32,785 nt of DNA. Origin: Helicobacter valdiviensis (GTDB lineage Bacteria; Campylobacterota; Campylobacteria; Campylobacterales; Helicobacteraceae). A program made the translations under genes and the position numbers. The stretch lies in assembly GCF_003245365.1 (NCBI RefSeq), contig NZ_NBIU01000025.1, positions 1-32,785 on the forward strand. The letters run 5' to 3'. The stretch's first letter is position 1; each line of letters starts with the position of its first letter. Shown here piece after piece: positions 26,088 to 32,785 of this stretch. Below the pieces are notes generated by a model, which worked only from the letters and a program-made list of their open reading frames with translations, had not been told where the DNA came from and searched no databases.

Positions 26088-27325
26088 TAAATTTCTCCAA
26101 AATCTATTAAAAAATAATGCCTGCCCTCTTTGTATTCATAAGATAATATAAAATTATGCAATTCTAAAATTCCTTTTACAATACTAAGTCCTAATCCATA
26201 TCCCAAAATATGCTCATGCTTACTATCCCTATAAAAAGGCTCTAAATAATAACCAATCTCCTTGCTTAGAGGCTCTCCAAAATTACTAATGCTTAAAATC
26301 TTTCTATTTTTTTGCCTTATACTCTCTACTAAAATTTTACCTTTACTTTTGTATTTATACGCATTTTCAATAAGATTTTTAATCACAATAGATAAAAAAT
26401 GTAAGTCCCCATAAACACTATAAATCTCTTTTAATTCTAGCTCTAAATCCTCTTGTGTAATGTTTATTCCACCAAGCGTTTCTAGCATAAGAGTATCTAT
26501 CCCAAAACTCTTAAAATCCAGCAACTCCCTACCCTCTTGTATCTTTTCAAAAGTTAGAATTTTAGTAATAAGATGATCTAAATCATTAATAGATCGTGCC
26601 ATTTGATCTTTATGAGGGCTTTTTGGCAAAAACTCTAAGCTTAATCTAGCCTTTGCAATAGGAGTTTTAAGCTCATGTCCTATATTTCTTAAAACAAGCT
26701 CCCTAACTTTTAGCAAATGTGAAATTTTACTTGCCATATTATTAAAACTAAGCGCCAACATAGCTTGTTGAGGTTCTTTAGGGATAGGAATTTTAAGATC
26801 ATATTTACCCCTAGCAAATGCCTCTATTGCATTTTTTAGCACTTTAAGGGGCTGTAAAGCTGTAAGTAAAAACCCAAAAATCAAAAGCAACAAAACTATT
26901 TGCAAAACAAACCAAAGGTTGATAGAGCTATCATAAAAAATCTCTTCTTTTACATCTTTTTGCGCTACAAATCTATCCCCCAAATAATCTAGCATAAAGC
27001 CATAAAATTGCTTAGATTTATACAGCTTAATCTTTGCTAAAGAGTTATTATTTTCATAAAGAATACTAAAATTTTGTGGCAATTCCTCTAAAATCACAAA
27101 TCCATTTGCCTTTAAATACCTCTCTAAACTCTTAACATCTCCCCCTACAAACTCAATCATAGATTGCTGTGCAAATGAAAGAGTAGAATTCATAATTCTT
27201 TCTTTATTATGTTCTAAATTTGAAAGATTAAAAGAATAAGCAACCACGCAAATTAAAACGATAGAAAAGAAAAATAACCCATAAATTTGCAAAAACAAAG
27301 GTGGATAAAAGCTTCTTAATCGCAA
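26087..27325 (-). CDS. sensor histidine kinase, Cpx/Ars-like
   Basis: A 412-residue inner-membrane sensor. TM1 is at about 10-31, a periplasmic domain of about 105 residues follows, and TM2 is at about 137-156. A HAMP segment leads to the H-box RNIGHELKTPIAKARL with His217, the N-box NLIENAYKY at 317-325, and the ATP lid GYGLGLSIVKGI at 375-386. The G1 box reads ISNFGEP (346-352), with Asn where many kinases have Asp, a variant also seen in related kinases of this group as far as I recall. It overlaps the response-regulator gene by 10 bases. With the small periplasmic protein encoded first in the operon, the layout resembles cpxP-cpxR-cpxA, so envelope stress is a plausible signal. Campylobacter CprS and Helicobacter ArsS are alternative relatives. 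Confidence 0.9.
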   Translation of the reverse strand: MRLRSFYPPLFLQIYGLFFFSIVLICVVAYSFNLSNLEHNKERIMNSTLSFAQQSMIEFVGGDVKSLERYLKANGFVILEELPQNFSILYENNNSLAKIKLYKSKQFYGFMLDYLGDRFVAQKDVKEEIFYDSSINLWFVLQIVLLLLIFGFLLTALQPLKVLKNAIEAFARGKYDLKIPIPKEPQQAMLALSFNNMASKISHLLKVRELVLRNIGHELKTPIAKARLSLEFLPKSPHKDQMARSINDLDHLITKILTFEKIQEGRELLDFKSFGIDTLMLETLGGINITQEDLELELKEIYSVYGDLHFLSIVIKNLIENAYKYKSKGKILVESIRQKNRKILSISNFGEPLSKEIGYYLEPFYRDSKHEHILGYGLGLSIVKGILELHNFILSYEYKEGRHYFLIDFGEI

Positions 27326-27981
27326 AATTTATACCCTATACCCCAAACAGATTGGATAAATTTAGGCTCTTTAGCATCATCTTTTAATTTGCCTCTTAAA
27401 TTTCTAATGTGTGTATCAATGCTTCTAAGAGAAGAATCGGGGGCTATTGTAGAAATAGCCTGTGCTAAACTCTCCCTAGAAAATGGCTTCCCACGATTAC
27501 TTAAGAGCAATACTAAAATTTCAAATTCTGCTGGTGTTAGCTCTAAATTCTCCCCATCTAAACTAATTCGCCTTTTATTTACATCAATGCTTAGATTTTG
27601 AAAATTTAGCGTTTCATTGTTTGCATAACGCTTCAAAAGTGCATTAATCCTAGCTACAAGCTCAATAGGCTCATATGACTTTGCCAAATAATCATCTGCA
27701 CCTCTCTCAAACCCTAAAATTTTACTAGAGATATCCCCTCTAGCTGATGAGATGATTAAAGGAATATCGCTAAACTCCCTAATTTTCTGACATAATTCCA
27801 AACCATTCATCTTAGGCAAACCAATATCAAGCACTCCTAAATGGAATTTTTCTTTTTTTAAAAGTTCTAAAGCTTCTTGTGGATCTTGGGTCGCAAATGC
27901 TTCCATATTGCTTTGTTTTAAAAAATCTACAAGCAATTTTTGCATCTCTAAATCATCTTCTACAATTAAAATTTTATACAT
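27316..27981 (-). CDS. OmpR/PhoB-family response regulator
   Basis: A 221-residue two-domain regulator. The receiver domain (1-115) has the acidic pair Asp9/Asp10, phospho-acceptor Asp52 (GVLDIGLPKMNG), the SSAR switch at 78-81 and Lys101 (DYLAKSYEP). The winged-helix DNA-binding domain (about 125-220) ends with SIDTHIRNLRGKLKDD and the FIQSVWGIGYKF signature. It partners with the histidine kinase encoded next, overlapping it by 10 bases. It follows the small exported protein by 10 bases. Target promoters are unknown; the A+T palindrome upstream of the autotransporter 6 kb away is one candidate site that could be tested, but nothing in the sequence links them. Confidence 0.93.
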   Translation of the reverse strand: MYKILIVEDDLEMQKLLVDFLKQSNMEAFATQDPQEALELLKKEKFHLGVLDIGLPKMNGLELCQKIREFSDIPLIISSARGDISSKILGFERGADDYLAKSYEPIELVARINALLKRYANNETLNFQNLSIDVNKRRISLDGENLELTPAEFEILVLLLSNRGKPFSRESLAQAISTIAPDSSLRSIDTHIRNLRGKLKDDAKEPKFIQSVWGIGYKFCD

Positions 27982-27991
27982 TATTCCTCCT

Positions 27992-28348
27992 TTATTTTAA
28001 CATCTCTTGTGCTAATTGCTGCATTCTCTCCTTGCCAAGCTTTTTGGATAAGAGCTTATAAAATTTAATCTGTGCTTCTACATAATCTTCATTAATCTCT
28101 TCTAATATCGCTTTATATTTTTCAAAATCCACAACCCTACCTTGAAACAGTTCTGAAAACATAAGCTCTTCTGTGCGATTAATATTTTTATAATATACCT
28201 TTCTTTCTTGATGATAATCTTCTAAAACCACTTTGATAGCCACCCTTTCTTTTTGGGTTAATTGCATAGCATCTAATACTTTTAAAAAATCTTTAGCTTC
28301 TGCAATCCCCATAAAAATTACTAATACAAAAAATATTCTTTTAAACAT
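27992..28348 (-). CDS. small exported protein, possible CpxP/Spy-like periplasmic sensor
   Basis: A 118-residue protein with a clear signal peptide (MFKRIFFVLVIFMGIAEA, cleavage near 18/19). The mature part of about 100 residues is all helical by composition, with many charged residues and the stretches LTQKERVAIKVVLEDYHQER and KLLSKKLGKERMQQLAQEML. That pattern (short, exported, helical, first gene before a response regulator and kinase) resembles the Spy/CpxP/ZraP group, which bind misfolded proteins or metals and damp the kinase. No LTxxQ motif of CpxP is fully present; LTQKER is only similar. Family assignment is therefore tentative, while the gene itself is secure. The gap to the divergent gltX2 is 165 bases. 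Confidence 0.8.
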   Translation of the reverse strand: MFKRIFFVLVIFMGIAEAKDFLKVLDAMQLTQKERVAIKVVLEDYHQERKVYYKNINRTEELMFSELFQGRVVDFEKYKAILEEINEDYVEAQIKFYKLLSKKLGKERMQQLAQEMLK

Positions 28349-28466
28349 CTATACCCATCTTAAAATAATTAATTTTCTTTAAAAGAATTTTATTAATTTT
28401 CCTCTTTGTAAATACTAAAACTAAGCCTTAAAATTGCCAAATTTCACAATGGATTTAACTTAAATA

Positions 28467-28475
28467 TGCTAAAAT
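28467..28475 (+). promoter_or_regulatory. extended -10 box of gltX2
   Basis: TGCTAAAAT (TG, one base, TAAAAT) lies 38 bases before the gltX2 ATG in the 165-base divergent gap. It is nearly the same as the box inside the autotransporter palindrome (TGTTAAAAT). No -35 hexamer is evident. Confidence 0.5.
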
Positions 28476-28513
28476 CCTTACTCAAAGTTTTATTTTATTT
28501 ATAGAGGTTTTTT

Positions 28514-29845
28514 ATGCTTAGATTTGCACCAAGCCCTACGGGTGATATGCACACAGGAAATTTAAGGGCAGCAATTTTTAATTACATTCTTGCAAAGCAA
28601 AAAGGAGAGGCTTTTTTACTAAGAATTGAAGATACTGATACTTCAAGAAATATAGAGGGCAAAGACAAAGACATTATGTTTTTGCTAACTCTTTTTGGAA
28701 TTTCTTGGGATAATCTTGTCTATCAAAGCAATAATTTTCCGCGTCATAGGCAATTAGCCGATTATCTTATTTCGCAAGGCAAGGCATTTTATTGCTATTG
28801 CACTAAAGAATTTTTAGAAGCCAAAAGAGAGGAAGCCAAAAAGAACAAAATTGCTTTTAGATACCAAGATTCTTGGGCTCTCTTGCAAAAAGACTCTCAT
28901 TCAAATCCTGTAATTAGACTAAAGGGCTCTAGTGAACCTATGAGTTTTTATGATGAGATTAAAGGTGAAGTGAAATTTGATTGCAATGAGGTAGATAGCT
29001 TTGTAATCATAAAAGAAGATGGTATTCCAACTTATAATTTTGCTTGTGCGGTAGATGATATGCTTTATGATGTAGATTTCATCGTTAGAGGCGAAGATCA
29101 TGTAAGCAATACCCCAAAGCAAATCCTAATCCACAAGGGGCTAAATTATGCTAAAAAAATCCAATTTGCACATTTACCCATTATTCTCAATGAAGAAGGT
29201 AAAAAAATGAGTAAAAGAGATAATGCTTCAAGTGTGCAATGGCTCTTAAATGAAGGATTTTTACCTCAAGCAATCGCAAATTATTTAATTTTAATTGGCA
29301 ACCACACCCCTTGTGAAGTTTTTACAATGCAAGAGGCAATTTCTTGGTTTGATATTAAAAGGATTGCAAAAGCTCCCGCCAGATTTGATATTGATAAATT
29401 AAGATTTTTAAACAGAGAACATTTTAAACGCCTCAATGAACTAGATTTAGCAGCACTTTTAGGCTATAAAGATACTAGCATTGGTGGCTTAGCAAAACTC
29501 TACTTGCAAGAAGCCAGCACTCTAAATGAGCTAAAAACAAAAATAGATCGTATCTTCTTTAATAAAACCAAACTACTAGAGCAAGAAAAAGAAGGAGAAA
29601 TTTTAGAGCTTAAAGAGGAATTTAACACACTCCACAATACGCTTTTAAAGCTTCTAGAAAGCCTAGATTGGCAAAATACTAGCTATGAAGAATTTAAAAC
29701 TAAAGCTATGCAAGAATCAAATCTCAAAGGAAAACGCTTCTTTAAACCTTTGCGCTACTTGCTAACTGGTTTTGAACATGGTCCTGAGCTTAATGATCTC
29801 TTTTTATATTTACGCAATTTTTTAAAAGATATTCTAAGGAAATAA
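28514..29845 (+). CDS. gltX2: glutamyl-tRNA synthetase, GltX2 type
   Basis: A class I aminoacyl-tRNA synthetase of 443 residues. The N-terminus MLRFAPSPTGDMHTGNLRAA holds the HIGH-class motif, here HTGN instead of the usual HIGN, and KKMSKR is at 230-235. Helicobacter species carry two GluRS; the start sequence and length match the second one (H. pylori HP0643), which charges tRNA-Gln with glutamate for later transamidation. The order gltX2, yggT, slt is as in HP0643-HP0645. An AGAGG site lies 6 bases before the ATG. The yggT start follows its stop after one base, so the three genes form an operon. The tRNA-Gln preference is inferred from synteny and resemblance, not from residues I can prove. 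Confidence 0.92.
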   Translation: MLRFAPSPTGDMHTGNLRAAIFNYILAKQKGEAFLLRIEDTDTSRNIEGKDKDIMFLLTLFGISWDNLVYQSNNFPRHRQLADYLISQGKAFYCYCTKEFLEAKREEAKKNKIAFRYQDSWALLQKDSHSNPVIRLKGSSEPMSFYDEIKGEVKFDCNEVDSFVIIKEDGIPTYNFACAVDDMLYDVDFIVRGEDHVSNTPKQILIHKGLNYAKKIQFAHLPIILNEEGKKMSKRDNASSVQWLLNEGFLPQAIANYLILIGNHTPCEVFTMQEAISWFDIKRIAKAPARFDIDKLRFLNREHFKRLNELDLAALLGYKDTSIGGLAKLYLQEASTLNELKTKIDRIFFNKTKLLEQEKEGEILELKEEFNTLHNTLLKLLESLDWQNTSYEEFKTKAMQESNLKGKRFFKPLRYLLTGFEHGPELNDLFLYLRNFLKDILRK

Positions 29846-29846
29846 T

Positions 29847-30137
29847 ATGGTTTTAAGCACATTTATTCAAGCAGTTGCACAAATTTTAAGTATGGTGATT
29901 AATCTTTATATTTGGGTGATTATCATTGCAGCCATCATCTCTTGGGTGCGTCCTGATCCCTACAATCCTATCGTTCAAATCCTCTACAAACTTACAGAGC
30001 CTCTTTATGCTAAAATCCGCAGACTTATCCCAACAGTAATTAGTGGAGTAGATTTAGCACCTCTTATCGTTCTTTTAGGTTTAAAGTTTATTGATCTTTT
30101 TATCATCAAACTTCTTTTAAATTTCTCAAATTTATAA
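29847..30137 (+). CDS. YggT family membrane protein
   Basis: A 96-residue protein with two membrane helices (about 12-34 and 65-90) and the YggT signature between them: SWVRPDPYNPIVQILYKLTE, then a stretch including the PLYAKIRRLIP pattern. YggT proteins have been tied to osmotic tolerance, cell-shape or division clusters in other bacteria; the molecular role is not settled. It sits one base after gltX2 and 9 bases before slt. In H. pylori a small membrane-protein gene (HP0644) occupies the same place. Family identity is clear from the motif; function here is unknown. Confidence 0.9.
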   Translation: MVLSTFIQAVAQILSMVINLYIWVIIIAAIISWVRPDPYNPIVQILYKLTEPLYAKIRRLIPTVISGVDLAPLIVLLGLKFIDLFIIKLLLNFSNL

Positions 30138-30146
30138 GGCTAGATT

Positions 30147-31790
30147 ATGTTTAAAAATCTCTTTTTATTGCTTTTTGTCTCTTTTGCTCTTCTGCAAGCT
30201 AAAGCTACACAGCCCCCCACGCACAAACCCATAACTTTAAAGTATTTAAAACAGCAACCCAAAGGGGTTTCACGCGATTTTTATATTTGGCTTTTTTTGC
30301 AACAAGAAATTAGTCCAAAAGAAGCTAGCGAAGCTTACAAGCTTGCCAAAAACAAAAATACCAAACTTTTTGGGCTTTATTTTAAAAAGGGAGACAATAA
30401 AAACCTTTCTTTAAAAACAATTTGCGAAAGAATGCCCCTATCAAAACTCATCAAACAAGATACAAATTGTATAAGTAAAGCACTCACTCTAAAAAAGGCC
30501 GAAACACTAGATAAAAGAACCCTTACTTTACTTTCAAAAAAGCTCACCAAAGTTAATCCCACCCTTTCAAAAAGTCTTGCTATAATCGCACATAAAAATC
30601 CTTTTAATGAACTCATTAAAGAAAATGCAAATTTTATAGGGAATTTTTATTTTAATGTTTCACAAAGCTTTAAAACTACACATTTAAACAAGCCAATTCC
30701 ACCAAAGAGATTGGCACAACTTCTTAGCCAAAAAAATTCTACATTTTTAAGAATGCTAAAAAGTGCTATGATTTCCCAAAATATGAGTATTTTAAGCCAT
30801 TCTTTTTTAGATTTAGATTATACAAGTTCCAAGCAGTTTTTAGACTATGAAAGCTCTTTTTATCTAGGAATGAACTTTCTTTTTGTAAAGCAAGATAAAG
30901 CTAAATCCCTTGCACTATTAGAAACTTCTTTAAAAAAATCTTACCGATCCTTAGATCAAAATAGAGCAATTTTTTGGAAATTTCTAGCCTCTAAAGATAC
31001 AAAATTCCTAAACCAACTTGTAGAAAAAAAAGACATAGATATTTATTCTCTTGCTGCTATTGAACTTACTAAAAGCCAACCAAAATTTAACATTATCCAT
31101 ACAATAGACACCAAAGAAACAAAGGCTAATTGGAACATACAAGATCCTTTTGAATGGGAAAAAATCCTCCAAACATACAGAAAAACAAAAGATAAAACCT
31201 TATTAGAAAAAGTAAATCACACAGATACAACTCCGCATTTTGTATGGCTTAGCAAAAAAGCTGGGGAAGAATATTTTCTAACCCCTTATCCTGAAATTTT
31301 CTCCAAATTTAGCAAAGAAACTCAAGCACTGCTTTATGCTCTAGGCAGACAAGAAAGCCTTTTTATACCTACCGCAATTTCCACTTCTTATGCTTTAGGG
31401 ATTATGCAACTTATGCCTTTTAATGTAGAAGCAATTGCAAAAGATTTTAAAGAAGATAAAAAAGTGGGCTATTTAGATATGTTTAATCCAAATATTAATG
31501 TGCGTTATGCAGAATATTTTACAAGACCACTTTTAAGGGAGTTTAAACATCCCTTGTTTATTTCATATGCCTATAATGGAGGACCAGGATTTACAAGAAG
31601 ACTTTTGGCTAAAAACTATCTTTTTAAACAAAACAACCCTTTAGATCCTTGGTATAGCATAGAGATGATACCTTATGAAGAATCAAGGATTTATGGCAAA
31701 AAAGTGCTTGCAAACTATGTAATCTATAAAAGAATTTTTGGTTTTGAAAGCAACCTACTCCCTCTTTTAAAACAAACACTCATTTACTAA
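30147..31790 (+). CDS. slt: soluble lytic murein transglycosylase Slt
   Basis: Cleaves the MurNAc-GlcNAc bond of peptidoglycan with formation of anhydro-MurNAc; periplasmic. It has 547 residues, close to H. pylori Slt (HP0645). A signal peptide covers about 1-20 (MFKNLFLLLFVSFALLQAKA). A long helical superhelix-type region runs to about 385. The catalytic SLT domain has LGRQESLFIPTAIS with Glu403, then YALGIMQLMP (near 415) and SYAYNGGPGFTRRLL (near 473). All three are family signatures. It is the last gene of the gltX2-yggT-slt operon. The stop lies only 2 bases from the end of the convergent gene at 31793-32536. Besides wall turnover, Slt-type enzymes in Helicobacter affect release of immunostimulatory muropeptides. 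Confidence 0.95.
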   Translation: MFKNLFLLLFVSFALLQAKATQPPTHKPITLKYLKQQPKGVSRDFYIWLFLQQEISPKEASEAYKLAKNKNTKLFGLYFKKGDNKNLSLKTICERMPLSKLIKQDTNCISKALTLKKAETLDKRTLTLLSKKLTKVNPTLSKSLAIIAHKNPFNELIKENANFIGNFYFNVSQSFKTTHLNKPIPPKRLAQLLSQKNSTFLRMLKSAMISQNMSILSHSFLDLDYTSSKQFLDYESSFYLGMNFLFVKQDKAKSLALLETSLKKSYRSLDQNRAIFWKFLASKDTKFLNQLVEKKDIDIYSLAAIELTKSQPKFNIIHTIDTKETKANWNIQDPFEWEKILQTYRKTKDKTLLEKVNHTDTTPHFVWLSKKAGEEYFLTPYPEIFSKFSKETQALLYALGRQESLFIPTAISTSYALGIMQLMPFNVEAIAKDFKEDKKVGYLDMFNPNINVRYAEYFTRPLLREFKHPLFISYAYNGGPGFTRRLLAKNYLFKQNNPLDPWYSIEMIPYEESRIYGKKVLANYVIYKRIFGFESNLLPLLKQTLIY

Positions 31791-31792
31791 AT

Positions 31793-32536
31793 CTAGGCTT
31801 TTAGCCTTAGATTCATTACAAAACTACTTAAATTTTGTTGTTCTTGATTAGCTAAAAACAAATTTGTAAGATTATGCATAGCTAAAACTTCTAAAATCCT
31901 AATAAGCTCTACTTTATTCAAAGTTTCAAATTCATTTAAAAGCATTGTATAAAGCTCCAAACTTGTATGAGTAGATAGCAACTCATCTCTTTTGCTCATC
32001 TTCTCATAAAATTTATTATTTTCATAATAATAATGTTGCTTTAGATTTTCATTTTTTAATAAAAAGCCATAAAACTCCAAAAGACTGCTTTTATCTTCTA
32101 AATCCAAGAAATTTAAATAAATATTTTTTTCTTGTAACGCTTTCTCTAAAGCACCTAAATCCTTAAAAGCCTCATTAATTTCTTTAGAATTTTGCAAAGA
32201 ATAAATGGTATTTTCTTCTCTTTTAGCTTCTATGGCATATTGCAATAAATAAGACTTATATTTTGTGTCGCTATTTAATAAAACATTTACATAAAGAGGG
32301 GTTTTTCTACTTTGAATATTCAACAAAGACACAAGATTGCTAGGAATATAAAAAGATTGAAGTTCTAAAGCTAAATATTTTTGATAAGAGCTTTCCATCT
32401 TTATTGCCTCATTAGGTAAAAAGCTAATATCACTTAGATTATAAAGCATACTAAAAGAAGCACCCAAAAATGCTAAATCTCTAATATTTCCCATAGCTTT
32501 TCTTCTATCCAAATCTATACACATTACTTTTTGCAT
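31793..32536 (-). CDS. hypothetical protein, 247 residues
   Basis: I do not recognise this protein. The ATG at 32536 has a strong AAGGAG site 5 bases upstream, and the frame is full length, so it is a real gene. It starts MQKVMCIDLDRRKAMG, has no signal peptide or membrane helix, and is rich in Leu, Lys, Glu and Asn with mostly helical character. Stretches such as LNEFETLNKVELIRILEVLA and LTNLFLANQEQQNLSSF suggest a helical C-terminal bundle. It is monocistronic here, convergent with slt with a 2-base gap. It is probably a lineage-specific cytoplasmic protein; no function is proposed. Confidence 0.75.
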   Translation of the reverse strand: MQKVMCIDLDRRKAMGNIRDLAFLGASFSMLYNLSDISFLPNEAIKMESSYQKYLALELQSFYIPSNLVSLLNIQSRKTPLYVNVLLNSDTKYKSYLLQYAIEAKREENTIYSLQNSKEINEAFKDLGALEKALQEKNIYLNFLDLEDKSSLLEFYGFLLKNENLKQHYYYENNKFYEKMSKRDELLSTHTSLELYTMLLNEFETLNKVELIRILEVLAMHNLTNLFLANQEQQNLSSFVMNLRLKA

Positions 32537-32604
32537 AAAAACTCCTTTTTTAAAATTATACTAAAATATTAAAAAATTCAAAAGAATGTTTTTTAGACTA
32601 CCAC

Positions 32605-32700
32605 GACTTACTTGCGTAAGTCTCGCAGTGACATAAAAGAGCGTCATTACAAGACTCTCCCTGTCATTGCAAGGAACACTAGCAACGAAGCAATCTACCC
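32605..32700. repeat. dispersed inverted-repeat element (small palindromic intergenic repeat)
   Basis: A non-coding stretch with a perfect stem GACTTAC/GTAAGTC (32605-32611 and 32616-32622, 4-base loop). Two related blocks follow, GTCATTACAAGACTC (32643-32657) and GTCATTGCAAGGAAC (32663-32677), and then ACGAAGCAATCT. The GTCATTGCAAGG...GAAGCAATC pattern resembles short repeats scattered between genes in several bacterial genomes. It is more G+C-rich than the flanks. The rest of 32537-32785 holds no gene I can support. Confidence 0.6.
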
Positions 32701-32785
32701 TATTAATTTTTACACATCCAATCTATTTGGCACAAACTCTTTTTGATACATAAAACCTGTTAAAGTTTTAGAATTATTATCATAT

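Noticed and set aside
31790-31813. Imperfect hairpin (AATCTAGGC, loop, GCCTTAGATT) between the convergent ends of slt and the hypothetical gene, considered as a bidirectional terminator
   Set aside because: The stem has a bulge, is not followed by a T run on either side, and lies within the last codons of the minus-strand gene; not firm enough to list.

Overview
The window looks like AT-rich chromosomal DNA of a Campylobacterota bacterium, most likely a Helicobacter other than H. pylori. The reasons are from memory of the families, not from a search. The flagellin at 13928-15478 reads as a FlaB type under a sigma-54 promoter and is followed directly by a DUF115/Maf protein, the order I recall for H. 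pylori HP0115-HP0114. The right end carries gltX2, yggT, slt in the order of HP0643-HP0645. A homopolymeric C tract of the kind used for phase variation in this group sits inside one reading frame. No tRNA, rRNA, insertion sequence or CRISPR array was seen, and no stretch over 300 bases lacks a gene.

Left third (1-11655, all minus strand, read right to left): three large surface-polysaccharide enzymes come first. They are a GT2 + capsule-synthesis fusion, a GT2 + CDP-glycerol glycerophosphotransferase fusion, and a DXD-type sugar transferase. After a 130-base gap with a likely promoter there is a tightly overlapped operon of cysD, cysN, a SLC13-type sulfate permease, cysC and a sulfotransferase cut by the window edge. 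Together these would import sulfate, activate it to PAPS and move it onto an acceptor, probably the polysaccharide made by the neighbouring transferases. The shared C-terminal module of the sulfotransferase and the DXD transferase ties the two groups together. Divergent from this block is kpsC (11765-13810), the Kdo-linker enzyme of ABC-dependent capsules.

Middle (13871-21383, plus strand): the sigma-54 promoter, flaB, a DUF115 flagellin-glycosylation type protein, a phase-variable frame carrying C12 (out of frame in this sequence), a CDP-glycerol-transferase-like protein, a LicC-LicA fusion (CTP:phosphocholine cytidylyltransferase + choline kinase) and a LicB-like EamA permease. The genes from the DUF115 one onward are spaced or overlapped as one operon. 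My reading is a switchable phosphocholine (or related phospho-alcohol) decoration pathway, placed so that it is expressed with the flagellar filament. No LicD is visible, and the CDP-glycerol-transferase-like protein is the candidate transferase.

Right third: an S6-type serine protease autotransporter (21528-25184) follows a palindrome centred on its likely -10 box. Then comes a minus-strand operon (28348 to 25167) of a small periplasmic protein, an OmpR-type regulator, a histidine kinase and a short Ppx/GppA phosphatase, with a Cpx-like layout. After that are gltX2-yggT-slt on the plus strand, an unrecognised 247-residue protein on the minus strand, and a dispersed inverted-repeat element at the right edge.
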